Of a stretch of DNA of 64,000 bases, positions 47,698-55,766 are shown piece after piece. The position numbers and the translations under genes were made by a program. The DNA lies in NCBI RefSeq assembly GCF_900099705.1, contig NZ_LT629695.1, positions 1,612,001 through 1,676,000 on the forward strand, written 5' to 3'. The notes beneath the pieces are model-generated. The model did no database searches, was not told where the DNA came from, and saw only the letters and a program-made list of their open reading frames with translations. Every line of letters begins with the position of its first letter. The first letter of the stretch is position 1. The stretch is from Agrococcus jejuensis. Lineage in GTDB: Bacteria; Actinomycetota; Actinomycetes; Actinomycetales; Microbacteriaceae.

Positions 47698-48585
47698 TCA
47701 GTGACGGACGGCTCCGGGGAGTCCCGCGACGTCGACCTCGCCGCGCAGGGCGAGCAGCAGCGCGTCGGGCACGCCGAGCAGCGCGAGCGCGCGTTCGCCC
47801 GTGTTCGCCTCGAGCCGCTCGTCGAGAAGTGCGAGCAGCGCGTCGGCGTGCTCGCCGCGACCGAGCGCCGCCATCGCGCCCCGGACGTCGGCCTCGGGAG
47901 GCCGACGGTGCGGACCTGCGCCCATGTGCTCGACGATCTCGGCCTGCGCGTGCAGCACCGAAGCGGTGGGGTGCTCCACCAACGGCAGCGGCCGTCGCCA
48001 CCAGACGAGCGGAAGGCCGGGGACTCCCGCGCTCGCACGCACGTGGAGCACGAGCTCTGTCGAGTCCTCGGAGGCACCGATCGCAGGCAGCGCCTCCCGC
48101 GGCCATGCCGGGAAGGTCGTCACGGTGCCGACCGCGAGGCACCGGTCGCCGATCGCGAGCTCGACGGATCCGCTGCCGAGTGCACGACGGACGGCCTCGA
48201 AGCCGCGCACGCCGCGCGGGGCGATCCACCACGCCCACCGCTCCGGCGCGGGCATCCACTCGCGGCGCTCCGCGACCTCGACCGTCGTCGCCTCCTCGTC
48301 GCCGTCCTCGTACAGCGTCACCGATCCGCCGGTGCTGGCCGCGAGATCTGCGACCACGGCAGCCCGCTCCGCCACCAGGAGCTCGCCGCCGACGCACAGC
48401 AGCGGGCGGCCATCGTCGTCGCACGCCACGAACGCCATCGTCGCGTCGGGCGGCCGATCCTCGGTGTCGCCGAGGACGGCGCCGACGAGACCGACCTCGC
48501 GCATGGCGCGCACCGCATCGGCGAAGCCGTCGTCGTCGCGGTCGACGCGCACGAGCAGCACCAGGTATCGGAGCGACGGCTGCAT
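47698..48585 (-). CDS. uncharacterised protein (paralog of the 45185-46483 product)
   Basis: 295 residues. ATG at 48585 is preceded by TAGGCT with six bases, a leaderless arrangement. Soluble, acidic, Trp-rich in the middle (PERWAWWIAP, PLVWWRRPL). It aligns with the 432-residue neighbour: VGLVGAVLG, RPLLCVGGELLV, and a C-terminal block AMAALG...DERLEANTGERALALLGVP...LPGA; the membrane helices of the longer paralog are absent. No known motif. The two paralogs may form a complex around the single-pass protein encoded between them (inference). Confidence 0.65.
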   Translation of the reverse strand: MQPSLRYLVLLVRVDRDDDGFADAVRAMREVGLVGAVLGDTEDRPPDATMAFVACDDDGRPLLCVGGELLVAERAAVVADLAASTGGSVTLYEDGDEEATTVEVAERREWMPAPERWAWWIAPRGVRGFEAVRRALGSGSVELAIGDRCLAVGTVTTFPAWPREALPAIGASEDSTELVLHVRASAGVPGLPLVWWRRPLPLVEHPTASVLHAQAEIVEHMGAGPHRRPPEADVRGAMAALGRGEHADALLALLDERLEANTGERALALLGVPDALLLALRGEVDVAGLPGAVRH

Positions 48586-48591
48586 GGCGCG

Positions 48592-48597
48592 AGCCTA
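48592..48597 (-). promoter_or_regulatory. leaderless-type -10 of the 47698-48585 gene
   Basis: TAGGCT on the minus strand, six bases before the ATG at 48585. Confidence 0.4.
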
Positions 48598-48627
48598 GGT
48601 CGTGGGTGCTGACGGCCTGCTGCGACG

Positions 48628-50088
48628 TCAGTCGGCGGCGCGCGCCGCCCACCACTCGCGCAGCAGCCGCTCTGCGTGCTCGCGCTCGAGCGGTCCGTGC
48701 TCGATGCGCGCGTCGAGCAGCATCCGATACGCCTCGCCGACCGCGCGCGACGGGCCGATGCCGAGGATCGCCATGATCTGCTCGCCGTCGAGGTCGGGGC
48801 GCATGGCGTCGAGCTCCTCCTGCTCCGCGAGCTCGGCGATGCGGTGCTCGAGGTCGTCGTACGCGAAGTCGAGGCGCTCGGCCTTGCGGCGATTGCGCGT
48901 CGTCACGTCGGAGCGCGTGAGGATGTGCAGCCGCTCGAGCAGCGGCCCCGCGTCGCGCACGTAGCGGCGCACGGCGGCATCCGTCCACGACGCATCCATG
49001 TAGCCGTAGAAGCGCAGGTGCAGCTCGACGAGGCGCGCGACCGCCTTCACGGTGTCGTTGTCGAACCGCAGCGCCTTCAGCCGCTTCGCCGCGAGGCGCG
49101 AGCCGATGACGTCGTGGTTGTAGAAGGTGACGGCGTTGCCCTCGACGCGACGCGTCGCGGGCTTGCCGATGTCGTGCAGCAGGCCCGCGAGCCGCGAGAC
49201 GACGTCGGGCGCGGCACCCGGGTTGCGCGAGCCCTCGAGCGCGATGCCCTGCAGCAGCACCGTGAGCGAGTGCTCGTACACGTCCTTGTGGTGCGCGTGC
49301 TCGTCGACCTCGAGGCGCAGCGCCGGCACCTCGGGCAGCACGTGGTCGAGGATGCCCGAGTCGGTCAGCAGGCGCAGGCCCCCCGTGGGGTCGGGCGTCG
49401 ACAGCAGCTTCACGAGCTCGTCGCGCACGCGCTCCGCCGAGATGTTCTGGATGGTGGCTGCGGCATCCGCCATCGCGTCGCGCACGCGGTCGGCCACGTG
49501 GAACCCCAGCTGCGCCTCGAAGCGCGCGGCGCGCAGCATGCGCAGCGGGTCGTCGCGGAACGACACCTCCGGTGCCTGCGGGGTGTCGATGGTGCTGGCG
49601 AGCAGGTGCTCGAGGCCGCCGCCCACGTCGACGAGGCGCGGCGCGATGCGCTCGACGCCGCCATCCGTGCGCGCCACGAGCTGCAGCGCCATCGCGTTCA
49701 CCGTGAAGTCGCGGCGCACGAGGTCGTCGGCCAGGTCGTCGCCGAACGTCACCTCGGGCTTGCGCGTGACGCCGTCGTACACGTCGGCCCGGTACGTCGT
49801 CACCTCGACGGTCTCGCCGTCGATGCGGCACGCGATCGTGCCGAACTCGCGCCCCACGTCCCACTGCGCATCCGACAGCGGACGCACGATCGCCAGGATG
49901 TCGTCGGCGCGCGCATCGGTCGTGTAGTCGAGGTCGCTCGTGGCACGGCCCAGCAGCGCGTCGCGCACGGGGCCGCCGACGAGCGACAGCTCGAACCCGG
50001 CCGTCGCGAACGCGTCGGCGAGCACCGCCGTCGGTCCGGTTGCCGCCACCTGCTGCAGGCGTGCGGTCGCCTCGGCCATGCTCGTCAC
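48628..50088 (-). CDS. cca: CCA tRNA nucleotidyltransferase
   Basis: 486 residues from GTG 50088 (VTSMAEATA; the ATG at 50079 is an alternative). Class II nucleotidyltransferase head: SLVGGPVRDALLGRATSDLD with DYTTDAR (catalytic Asp-x-Asp), the template region MLRAARFEAQLGF, then an HD domain (LAGLLHDIGKPATR) in the C-terminal half. It adds or repairs the CCA end of tRNAs. This longer form with an HD domain is standard for actinobacteria. Divergent from the DUF6049-type gene, as in related genomes. Confidence 0.93.
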   Translation of the reverse strand: MTSMAEATARLQQVAATGPTAVLADAFATAGFELSLVGGPVRDALLGRATSDLDYTTDARADDILAIVRPLSDAQWDVGREFGTIACRIDGETVEVTTYRADVYDGVTRKPEVTFGDDLADDLVRRDFTVNAMALQLVARTDGGVERIAPRLVDVGGGLEHLLASTIDTPQAPEVSFRDDPLRMLRAARFEAQLGFHVADRVRDAMADAAATIQNISAERVRDELVKLLSTPDPTGGLRLLTDSGILDHVLPEVPALRLEVDEHAHHKDVYEHSLTVLLQGIALEGSRNPGAAPDVVSRLAGLLHDIGKPATRRVEGNAVTFYNHDVIGSRLAAKRLKALRFDNDTVKAVARLVELHLRFYGYMDASWTDAAVRRYVRDAGPLLERLHILTRSDVTTRNRRKAERLDFAYDDLEHRIAELAEQEELDAMRPDLDGEQIMAILGIGPSRAVGEAYRMLLDARIEHGPLEREHAERLLREWWAARAAD

Positions 50089-50148
50089 GGTCAGCAATCC
50101 TGCCAGGGCTCGCGGGCTGCGCGTCACGGGCGCGCAGCCGGGCGCTCG

Positions 50149-50154
50149 TAGACT
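50149..50154 (+). promoter_or_regulatory. leaderless-type -10 of the DUF6049-type gene
   Basis: TAGACT, seven bases before the ATG at 50162. Confidence 0.45.
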
Positions 50155-50161
50155 GTCGGTC

Positions 50162-52183
50162 ATGCTCGCGGCGGGTGGGCGCGTGCGGCGCGCACTGGCG
50201 ATCACGATCGCCTCGCTCGGCGCGCTCGGCGGCCTGGCCATCGCGCCGACCGCCGCGACCGCAGCCGACGATCCCGATCCGGCCATCGCAGCGGTCGATC
50301 CCGTGCTCACCGCGGGTCAGGATCTCGTCGTGCGCGTGAGCGTGGGCACGAACGCCACCGAGGATCTCGGCGTCGACCTGCTCGTCGGATCGCGCGCCGT
50401 CGCGACCCGCTCGGCGCTCACGCAGTGGATCGACGGCGAGGGCTCGCCTCGGCTCACGCCCGTCGCGACCGCCACGATCCCCGCCGGATCGTCGAGCGTC
50501 GACGTCACGGTGCCCGCGGCCGAGCTGCCGTGGTCGTCGGCTACGAGCGGCGCGATGCTGCTCGGCGCCGACGTCGACGGCGTCGACGACCGCATCCGCT
50601 CGCTCGTGACGCTCGACCTGCCCGGCGGCGGCCCCACGAGCATCGCCCTCACGATGCAGACGACGACGCCCGAGACCGACACGGGGCTGCTGACGGCCGA
50701 CGAGCTCGAGGCCGCCGTGAGCGACGGCGGCACGCTCGCGCAGCAGCTCGCCGTCGGCCAGGCGGGCGCAGCGCTCGGCATCGACCCGATCGTGCCCGCG
50801 AGCATCGCCGCGCTCGGCGACGACGCCCCCGACGACGCCGTCGCCTGGCTCCAAGCCGCCACGGCGTTGCCGCAGACGTTCGCGCTGCCCTACGGCGGCG
50901 CCGACCCCATCGCCATCGCGCGCGCAGGCGTCGCCGTGCCCGGCCTCGAGGGCATCCCCGGCCCCGACGGCGCCGTGCTGCCCGCGACGCTCGCCGAGGT
51001 TCCCACGTCGATCGCCCCCGTCGTCGACGCCACGCAGTCGTCGCTCGACGCCGCCCTGCTCGGGCAGCTCGGTGCCGCGTCCACCGTCGTCGTCGACACC
51101 GACGACCTCGACGAGACGCTCGACAGCCGCACGCCCGACGCGCACGCCGTCGTCGGCGGCGTCTCGGTGCTCGCCGCCGACGCCGAGCTGCAGCGCCTCG
51201 TGCGCGAGGCGGTCACGGCGGGCGGCGTCGCGTCGTCCTCCGGCATCGCGAGCACGCTCGCGCTGCTCGCGACCATCACGCGCGAGGCGCCGTCGCTGCA
51301 GCGCGCGCTCGTCGCCGCCCTGCCCGTCGACGCCGACCCCGTGGCCGCGCTCGCGCTGCAGGAGGCGATCGGATCCGTCGCCTGGCTCGAGCAGACCGGC
51401 GTCGCCTCCGCCCTCGCGCAGCCCGCCCGCACCGCCGAGCTCGTCGCATCCGAGACGACGGAGCGCGAGGCAGACGCCGCCGCACGCATCACGTCGCTCG
51501 TCGGCACCGCGACCGCCGCCGAGTCCATCGCCACGACGCTCGAGGACCCCGCGGCGCTCGTCGCGCCCGTGCGCCTCCAGCTGAGCGCCGCCATCGCCGC
51601 GACCTCGCGCGCCGACGACGCCGACGCCGTCACCCGCTTCGCCGAGCTCGTCGCCCCGCTGCGCTCCCCCGTCACGATCGTCGAGGGCGGCGAGACGGCC
51701 CTGCTGGGCAGCCCCGCCGAGCTGCAGGTCACCCTCGACAACGCGCTCGACGTCGACGTCACCGTGCAGCTCACGGCGCGCACCGGCACGAACGCGGTCT
51801 CGCTGCCCGACGAGCCCATCGAGATCGTCGTGCCCGCCGCGGGCCGCGTGCGCGTGCCCATGCCGGTCGACGTCGTCGCAGCAGGCAGCGGCATCATCCG
51901 CCTCGACGTGTCGACGCCCGCCGGCGTCTCGCTCGACACCGCCGTGCTGCGCGTCAACGCCCAGCCGGCGTTCGAGACGATCCTGCTCGTCGTCGTCTGC
52001 CTCGCCGCCGCGCTGCTGCTCGGCTTCGGCATCCTGCGCTCCGTGCGCAATCGCCGCGCGGGCACGGCACGCGGCGACATCGACCCGCGCACCGAGCAGA
52101 TCGCCGTCGCCGACGCCCGCGACGCCGCCGCTGCCAAGCGCGCGAGCACGCACCGACCCCCCGACGACCCAGGAGCACGTTGA
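50162..52183 (+). CDS. DUF6049-type exported membrane-anchored protein
   Basis: 673 residues. Signal peptide at 1-36 (RVRRALAITIASLGALGGLA, cut near ATA-ADD), a large extracytoplasmic part with beta-sandwich regions (residues 45-160 and 510-620), and a membrane helix at about 626-648 (ETILLVVVCLAAALLLGFGI) followed by a basic cytoplasmic tail. It always neighbours murJ and the CCA enzyme in Micrococcales, which hints at a cell-envelope role. Translationally coupled to murJ by a one-base TGATG overlap. Biochemical activity unknown. Confidence 0.82.
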   Translation: MLAAGGRVRRALAITIASLGALGGLAIAPTAATAADDPDPAIAAVDPVLTAGQDLVVRVSVGTNATEDLGVDLLVGSRAVATRSALTQWIDGEGSPRLTPVATATIPAGSSSVDVTVPAAELPWSSATSGAMLLGADVDGVDDRIRSLVTLDLPGGGPTSIALTMQTTTPETDTGLLTADELEAAVSDGGTLAQQLAVGQAGAALGIDPIVPASIAALGDDAPDDAVAWLQAATALPQTFALPYGGADPIAIARAGVAVPGLEGIPGPDGAVLPATLAEVPTSIAPVVDATQSSLDAALLGQLGAASTVVVDTDDLDETLDSRTPDAHAVVGGVSVLAADAELQRLVREAVTAGGVASSSGIASTLALLATITREAPSLQRALVAALPVDADPVAALALQEAIGSVAWLEQTGVASALAQPARTAELVASETTEREADAAARITSLVGTATAAESIATTLEDPAALVAPVRLQLSAAIAATSRADDADAVTRFAELVAPLRSPVTIVEGGETALLGSPAELQVTLDNALDVDVTVQLTARTGTNAVSLPDEPIEIVVPAAGRVRVPMPVDVVAAGSGIIRLDVSTPAGVSLDTAVLRVNAQPAFETILLVVVCLAAALLLGFGILRSVRNRRAGTARGDIDPRTEQIAVADARDAAAAKRASTHRPPDDPGAR

Positions 52184-53970
52184 TGACCGACGGCACGCCC
52201 CAGGGGCCCACGAACGATCCGCAGGAGGCAGGCGCGCAGGCCGTGACCCCGCCCGCTGCGACATCCGCAGCCCCTGAGCAGCCGAAGGCCGCGAGCGTGC
52301 AGCGCTCGAGCGCCATCCTCGCCGCAGGCACGATGGTGTCGCGCGTGCTGGGCTTCGTGAAGACGGTGCTGCTCGCGGTCGTCATCGGTCAGACCGGCTC
52401 GCAGGCGGCTGCGGCGTTCGGACTCGCCAACCAGCTGCCGAACAACGTGTACATCCTCGTCGCCGGTGGCGTCATGTCCGCGGTGCTCGTGCCGGCCATC
52501 GTCAAGGCGAGCCTCGGTGCGGACAACGGGCAGGCCTTCGTCTCGAAGGTGCTGACCCTTGGCGGCACGATCTTCCTCCTGCTGACCATCGTCGCCACCG
52601 TGGCCGCACCACTGCTCGTGCAGCTCTACGCCACGACGAGCGACGACGGCAATGGCTTCACGTCCCAGCAGATGGCCCTGGCGATCGCCCTCGCCTACTG
52701 GTGCCTGCCGCAGATCCTCTTCTACGCGCTCTACACGCTGATCGGTGAGATCTTCAACGCGCGCGGCCAGTTCGGCCCGTACACGTGGGCCCCCGTGGTC
52801 AACAACCTGATCTCACTGGCCGGCCTCGCGGCGTTCCTCGTGTGGTTCGGCGACCCGCTCGTCAACGAGAACCCGTCGCCCGAGGTGTGGACGCCCGACC
52901 GCGTCGCCTTCCTCGGCATCGCCACCACGGCGGGCGTCGTCGCGCAGGCGCTGGTGCTCGTGCTGCTCTTCCGCAGGACGGGCCTCAAGTTCCGTCTCGA
53001 CTTCGGATGGCGCGGCGTTGGCCTGCGCGCGACCGGGATGCGCGCCGGCTGGATCTTCGGCGTCGTCATCATCGGACAGATCAAGGGTCTGCTGCAGTCG
53101 CGCGTGGTCACGATGGGCGACCCCGATGGCGCCAACGTGCTGACGATGCAGACCGCCTGGTACGTGTTCTCGCTGCCGCACTCCGTCATCGCGGTGTCCA
53201 TCGCGATCGCCTTCTTCACCCGCATGTCACATCACGCGTCGCGGAACGACCTCACCGGCATCCGTAACGACGTCGCGGGTGCGTTGCGCGGCGTGGGCAT
53301 GCTCACGACGATCAGCGCCTTCGTGCTCGCCGTCGTCGCCGTGCCATTCATGCGCCTCTTCGATCGCAACTTCGAGCGCGCGTTCCAATCGTCGATCGTG
53401 CTGTGGGCGATGCTCATCTGCCTCGTCGCGTTCAGCGCCGAGTACGTCCTGCAGCGCGTCTTCTTCGCGCTCGAGGACACCCGCACCCCCTTCCTCTACT
53501 CGGTCTTCGGACTCGTCGTCACGTCGCTGCTGCTCTGGGCCTGCACAGCGGTCCCCTCGCTGTGGATCGTCGCCGCCGCCTCGCTCGCTGTGTCGATCGC
53601 GAACCTGATCTCCTGCTCCGTCTGGGTCTGGCTCGTGCGGCGCAAGATCGGACCCTTCGGGTTCGGACTCATCGCGCGACGCCACGTGCAGTACCTCGTG
53701 TACGCCGTCGCGGCAGCCGTCCCGGGCGCGGCCATCGTGTGGGCGATGGGCGGGTTCGTCGATGGTGGGTTCGCCACGACGGGCATGGCGCCCGGCCTCG
53801 TCACGTCGACCCTCGCGGGGGCGGCGATGGCCCTCGTCTACTTCGGGCTCCTGTTCGTCACCCGCAATCCCGACTTCCGTTCCACGATCGACCTGGTGGC
53901 CGGCCGCATCCCCGCGCTGGCGCGCTTCACAGGGCGCGGTCGTAGCGTGGGAGCGTCCGACAAGGGCTGA
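52183..53970 (+). CDS. murJ: lipid II flippase MurJ
   Basis: 595 residues. About 50 polar N-terminal residues, then 14 membrane helices. MurJ/MVIN signatures: SAILAAGTMVSRVLGFVKTV, QLPNNVYILVAGGVMSAVLV and EIFNARGQFGPYTWAPVVNN. It flips lipid-linked peptidoglycan precursor to the outer face of the membrane. Ribosome site AGGAG lies seven bases before the start. The coding sequence is slightly less G+C-biased at third positions than its neighbours. The protein lacks the C-terminal kinase-like and galactose-binding extension of mycobacterial MviN. Confidence 0.93.
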   Translation: MTDGTPQGPTNDPQEAGAQAVTPPAATSAAPEQPKAASVQRSSAILAAGTMVSRVLGFVKTVLLAVVIGQTGSQAAAAFGLANQLPNNVYILVAGGVMSAVLVPAIVKASLGADNGQAFVSKVLTLGGTIFLLLTIVATVAAPLLVQLYATTSDDGNGFTSQQMALAIALAYWCLPQILFYALYTLIGEIFNARGQFGPYTWAPVVNNLISLAGLAAFLVWFGDPLVNENPSPEVWTPDRVAFLGIATTAGVVAQALVLVLLFRRTGLKFRLDFGWRGVGLRATGMRAGWIFGVVIIGQIKGLLQSRVVTMGDPDGANVLTMQTAWYVFSLPHSVIAVSIAIAFFTRMSHHASRNDLTGIRNDVAGALRGVGMLTTISAFVLAVVAVPFMRLFDRNFERAFQSSIVLWAMLICLVAFSAEYVLQRVFFALEDTRTPFLYSVFGLVVTSLLLWACTAVPSLWIVAAASLAVSIANLISCSVWVWLVRRKIGPFGFGLIARRHVQYLVYAVAAAVPGAAIVWAMGGFVDGGFATTGMAPGLVTSTLAGAAMALVYFGLLFVTRNPDFRSTIDLVAGRIPALARFTGRGRSVGASDKG

Positions 53971-53999
53971 AGGCCCCCGACCGACCCGCAGGAGCCGCC

Positions 54000-54383
54000 A
54001 TGCCGCATCCGCTCGCCAGGTTCGTCGCCCCCGTGATCGTGGGCGTCGCGGCAGGCATCGGCGCGGTCGTCGCGCAGGCCGTGCTCGTGCGGCGCGCCCC
54101 CGCCCAGCCGTCGCTCGGCGCTCCCGAGCGTCCCCTGCCCTTCCAGGGCTGGTGGTCGTCCGACGCGTCCTCCCCCATGGCCTACGCGCATCCCGCCGTG
54201 CTGTTCGTCGACGGTGCGACGCGCACCGTCGTCGACTCGTGGGATCGCCGCACGCGAACGCGCGTGCCCAACCCTCGCGTCGTCGGCTCCGAACCCCTGG
54301 TGATCGATGCCATCTCGGTGCTCGACGCCTCGACGGGCGACGTGCTGCAGACGCTGCCCGTCGAGGGAATGGCCCGCGGCTAG
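54000..54383 (+). CDS. small membrane-anchored protein, unknown function
   Basis: 127 residues: one hydrophobic helix at about 8-29 (FVAPVIVGVAAGIGAVVAQA) and a soluble remainder (WWSSDASSPMAYAHPAVLFV, TRTVVDSWDRRTRTRVPNPR, VIDAISVLDASTGDVLQTLP). No family recognised. AGGAG is found ten bases before the ATG. The gene lies between murJ and trxB, where many actinobacteria carry the sigma factor gene sigM. Its TAG stop forms the first half of the TAGCAT -10 of trxB. Confidence 0.6.
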   Translation: MPHPLARFVAPVIVGVAAGIGAVVAQAVLVRRAPAQPSLGAPERPLPFQGWWSSDASSPMAYAHPAVLFVDGATRTVVDSWDRRTRTRVPNPRVVGSEPLVIDAISVLDASTGDVLQTLPVEGMARG

Positions 54384-54386
54384 CAT
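54381..54386 (+). promoter_or_regulatory. -10 of trxB, overlapping the upstream stop codon
   Basis: TAGCAT; its TAG is the stop of the preceding gene. Transcription would start at about 54393, giving a short leader with a hairpin before the trxB GTG. Confidence 0.45.
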
Positions 54387-54401
54387 CGGTTGATGAGCAG
54401 G

Positions 54402-54420
54402 GGAGGCCACCGTGGCCTCC
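54402..54420 (+). promoter_or_regulatory. hairpin in the trxB leader
   Basis: GGAGGCCA-CCG-TGGCCTCC, an 8-bp perfect stem ending 14 bases before the trxB start. It may influence ribosome access, or be only a mRNA-stabilising stem. Confidence 0.35.
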
Positions 54421-54434
54421 AGCGAAAGGCACCC

Positions 54435-55373
54435 GTGCACGACGTCATCATCATCGGATCCGGCCCCGCCGGATACACCGCGGCGATCTACGCCGCTCGC
54501 GCGAACCTGGCACCCATCGTGCTCGCGTCGAGCGTCGAGGCCGGCGGCGACCTCATGACGACGACCGAGGTCGACAACTTCCCCGGCTTCCCCGAGGGCG
54601 TCATGGGCCCCGACCTCATGTTCAACATGCAGCAGCAGGCCGAGCGCTTCGGCGCCGACGTGCGACTGGAGGACGTGACGGAGCTCGAGCTCGACGGCCC
54701 CGTGAAGAAGGTGCACGTGGGCGCCGAGGTGCTCGAGGCCCGCACGGTGATCTTCGCCACGGGTTCCGCCTACCGCCGCCTGGGCCTGCCCGGCGAGGAC
54801 CGCCTCTCTGGCCACGGCGTCTCGTGGTGCGCCACGTGCGACGGCTTCTTCTTCAAGGAGAAGCACCTCGTCGTCATCGGCGGCGGCGACTCGGCGATGG
54901 AGGAGGCGACCTTCCTCACGAAGTTCGCCGCGACCGTCACGATCGTGCACCGCTCCGAGACGTTCCGCGCGAGCCCCGCCATGCTCGACCGCGCGCAGGC
55001 CGACCCGAAGATCTCGTTCGTCACGAACGCGATCGTCGAGGACATCCTGGGCGAGTCGGCCGTCGAGGGCGTGCGCCTGCGCGACGCCGTCACGGGCGAG
55101 ACCCGCGAGCTGCCGGTCGACGGCGTGTTCGTCGCCATCGGCTCCGACCCGCGCACCCACCTGGTGCACGGCAAGCTCGACATCACGGCCGACGGCACCA
55201 TCGCCGTTGCAGGCCGTTCGTCGCTGACGAGCGTTCCCGGCGTCTTCGCTGCCGGCGACGTCATCGACCCCACCTACCGACAGGCCATCACGGCCGCCGG
55301 CTCGGGCACCGTCGCGGCGCTCGATGCCCAGCACTACCTGGCCGAGCTGCCCGCAGCGGCAGTCTCCGCCTGA
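54435..55373 (+). CDS. trxB: thioredoxin reductase
   Basis: 312 residues from GTG 54435 (VHDVIIIGSGPAGYTAAIYA), with AAAGG six bases upstream; a leaderless start at ATG 54393 would add 14 residues and is an alternative. FAD motif GSGPAG, redox-active CATC (Cys132, Cys135) in WCATCDGFFF, NADPH motif GGGDSAMEEA, and the C-terminal FAD motif GVFAAGDVID. It reduces thioredoxin, whose gene follows after 14 bases, using NADPH. The trxB-trxA pair is a cytoplasmic disulfide-reducing system in one operon. Confidence 0.95.
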   Translation: MHDVIIIGSGPAGYTAAIYAARANLAPIVLASSVEAGGDLMTTTEVDNFPGFPEGVMGPDLMFNMQQQAERFGADVRLEDVTELELDGPVKKVHVGAEVLEARTVIFATGSAYRRLGLPGEDRLSGHGVSWCATCDGFFFKEKHLVVIGGGDSAMEEATFLTKFAATVTIVHRSETFRASPAMLDRAQADPKISFVTNAIVEDILGESAVEGVRLRDAVTGETRELPVDGVFVAIGSDPRTHLVHGKLDITADGTIAVAGRSSLTSVPGVFAAGDVIDPTYRQAITAAGSGTVAALDAQHYLAELPAAAVSA

Positions 55374-55387
55374 CAGGAGGAATCATC

Positions 55388-55699
55388 ATGAAGAACGTCA
55401 CCACCGACTCGTTCCAGGCCGACGTGCTCGACGCCGAGAAGGCCGTGCTCGTGGACTTCTGGGCCGAGTGGTGCGGCCCGTGCCGCGCCGTGGGCCCCAT
55501 CCTCGAGCAGATCGACGGAGAGACCGAGAAGCTCGACGTCGTGAAGGTCAACGTCGACGAGAACCCCGACCTCGCCATGCGCTACGGCATCACCTCCATC
55601 CCCGCGATGAAGGTGTTCGTGGGCGGCGAAGTCAAGAAGGAGCTCATCGGCGCCAAGCCGAAGGCCGCTCTCGAGGCGGACCTCGCAGCCTTCCTCTGA
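55388..55699 (+). CDS. trxA: thioredoxin
   Basis: 103 residues. Active site WAEWCGPC with Cys29 and Cys32, cis-Pro in TSIPAMKVF, typical thioredoxin length. AGGAGGA upstream is a strong ribosome site. It is reduced by TrxB encoded just before it, and serves ribonucleotide reductase and other thiol enzymes. Followed by a perfect terminator hairpin (55723-55755) before the convergent parB gene. Confidence 0.97.
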   Translation: MKNVTTDSFQADVLDAEKAVLVDFWAEWCGPCRAVGPILEQIDGETEKLDVVKVNVDENPDLAMRYGITSIPAMKVFVGGEVKKELIGAKPKAALEADLAAFL

Positions 55700-55722
55700 T
55701 CCACCACGCACCCACGGGTGCA

Positions 55723-55755
55723 CGAAGGGCCCCGGCATCGAGCCGGGGCCCTTCG
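55723..55755. terminator. terminator between trxA and parB
   Basis: CGAAGGGCCCCGGC-ATCGA-GCCGGGGCCCTTCG, a 14-bp perfect stem, placed to serve trxA and, read the other way, parB. Confidence 0.85.
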
Positions 55756-55766
55756 TCGTGGTCGGG

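Noticed and set aside
46532..52264. Very long antisense open frames across the CCA, DUF6049 and murJ region (over 1,900 codons on the minus strand)
   Set aside because: At about 70% G+C, stop codons are rare in shadow frames. These frames are Arg/Ala/Asp-rich without recognisable domains and oppose well-supported genes, except where they run into the real GTG-started gene at 46532-47569.
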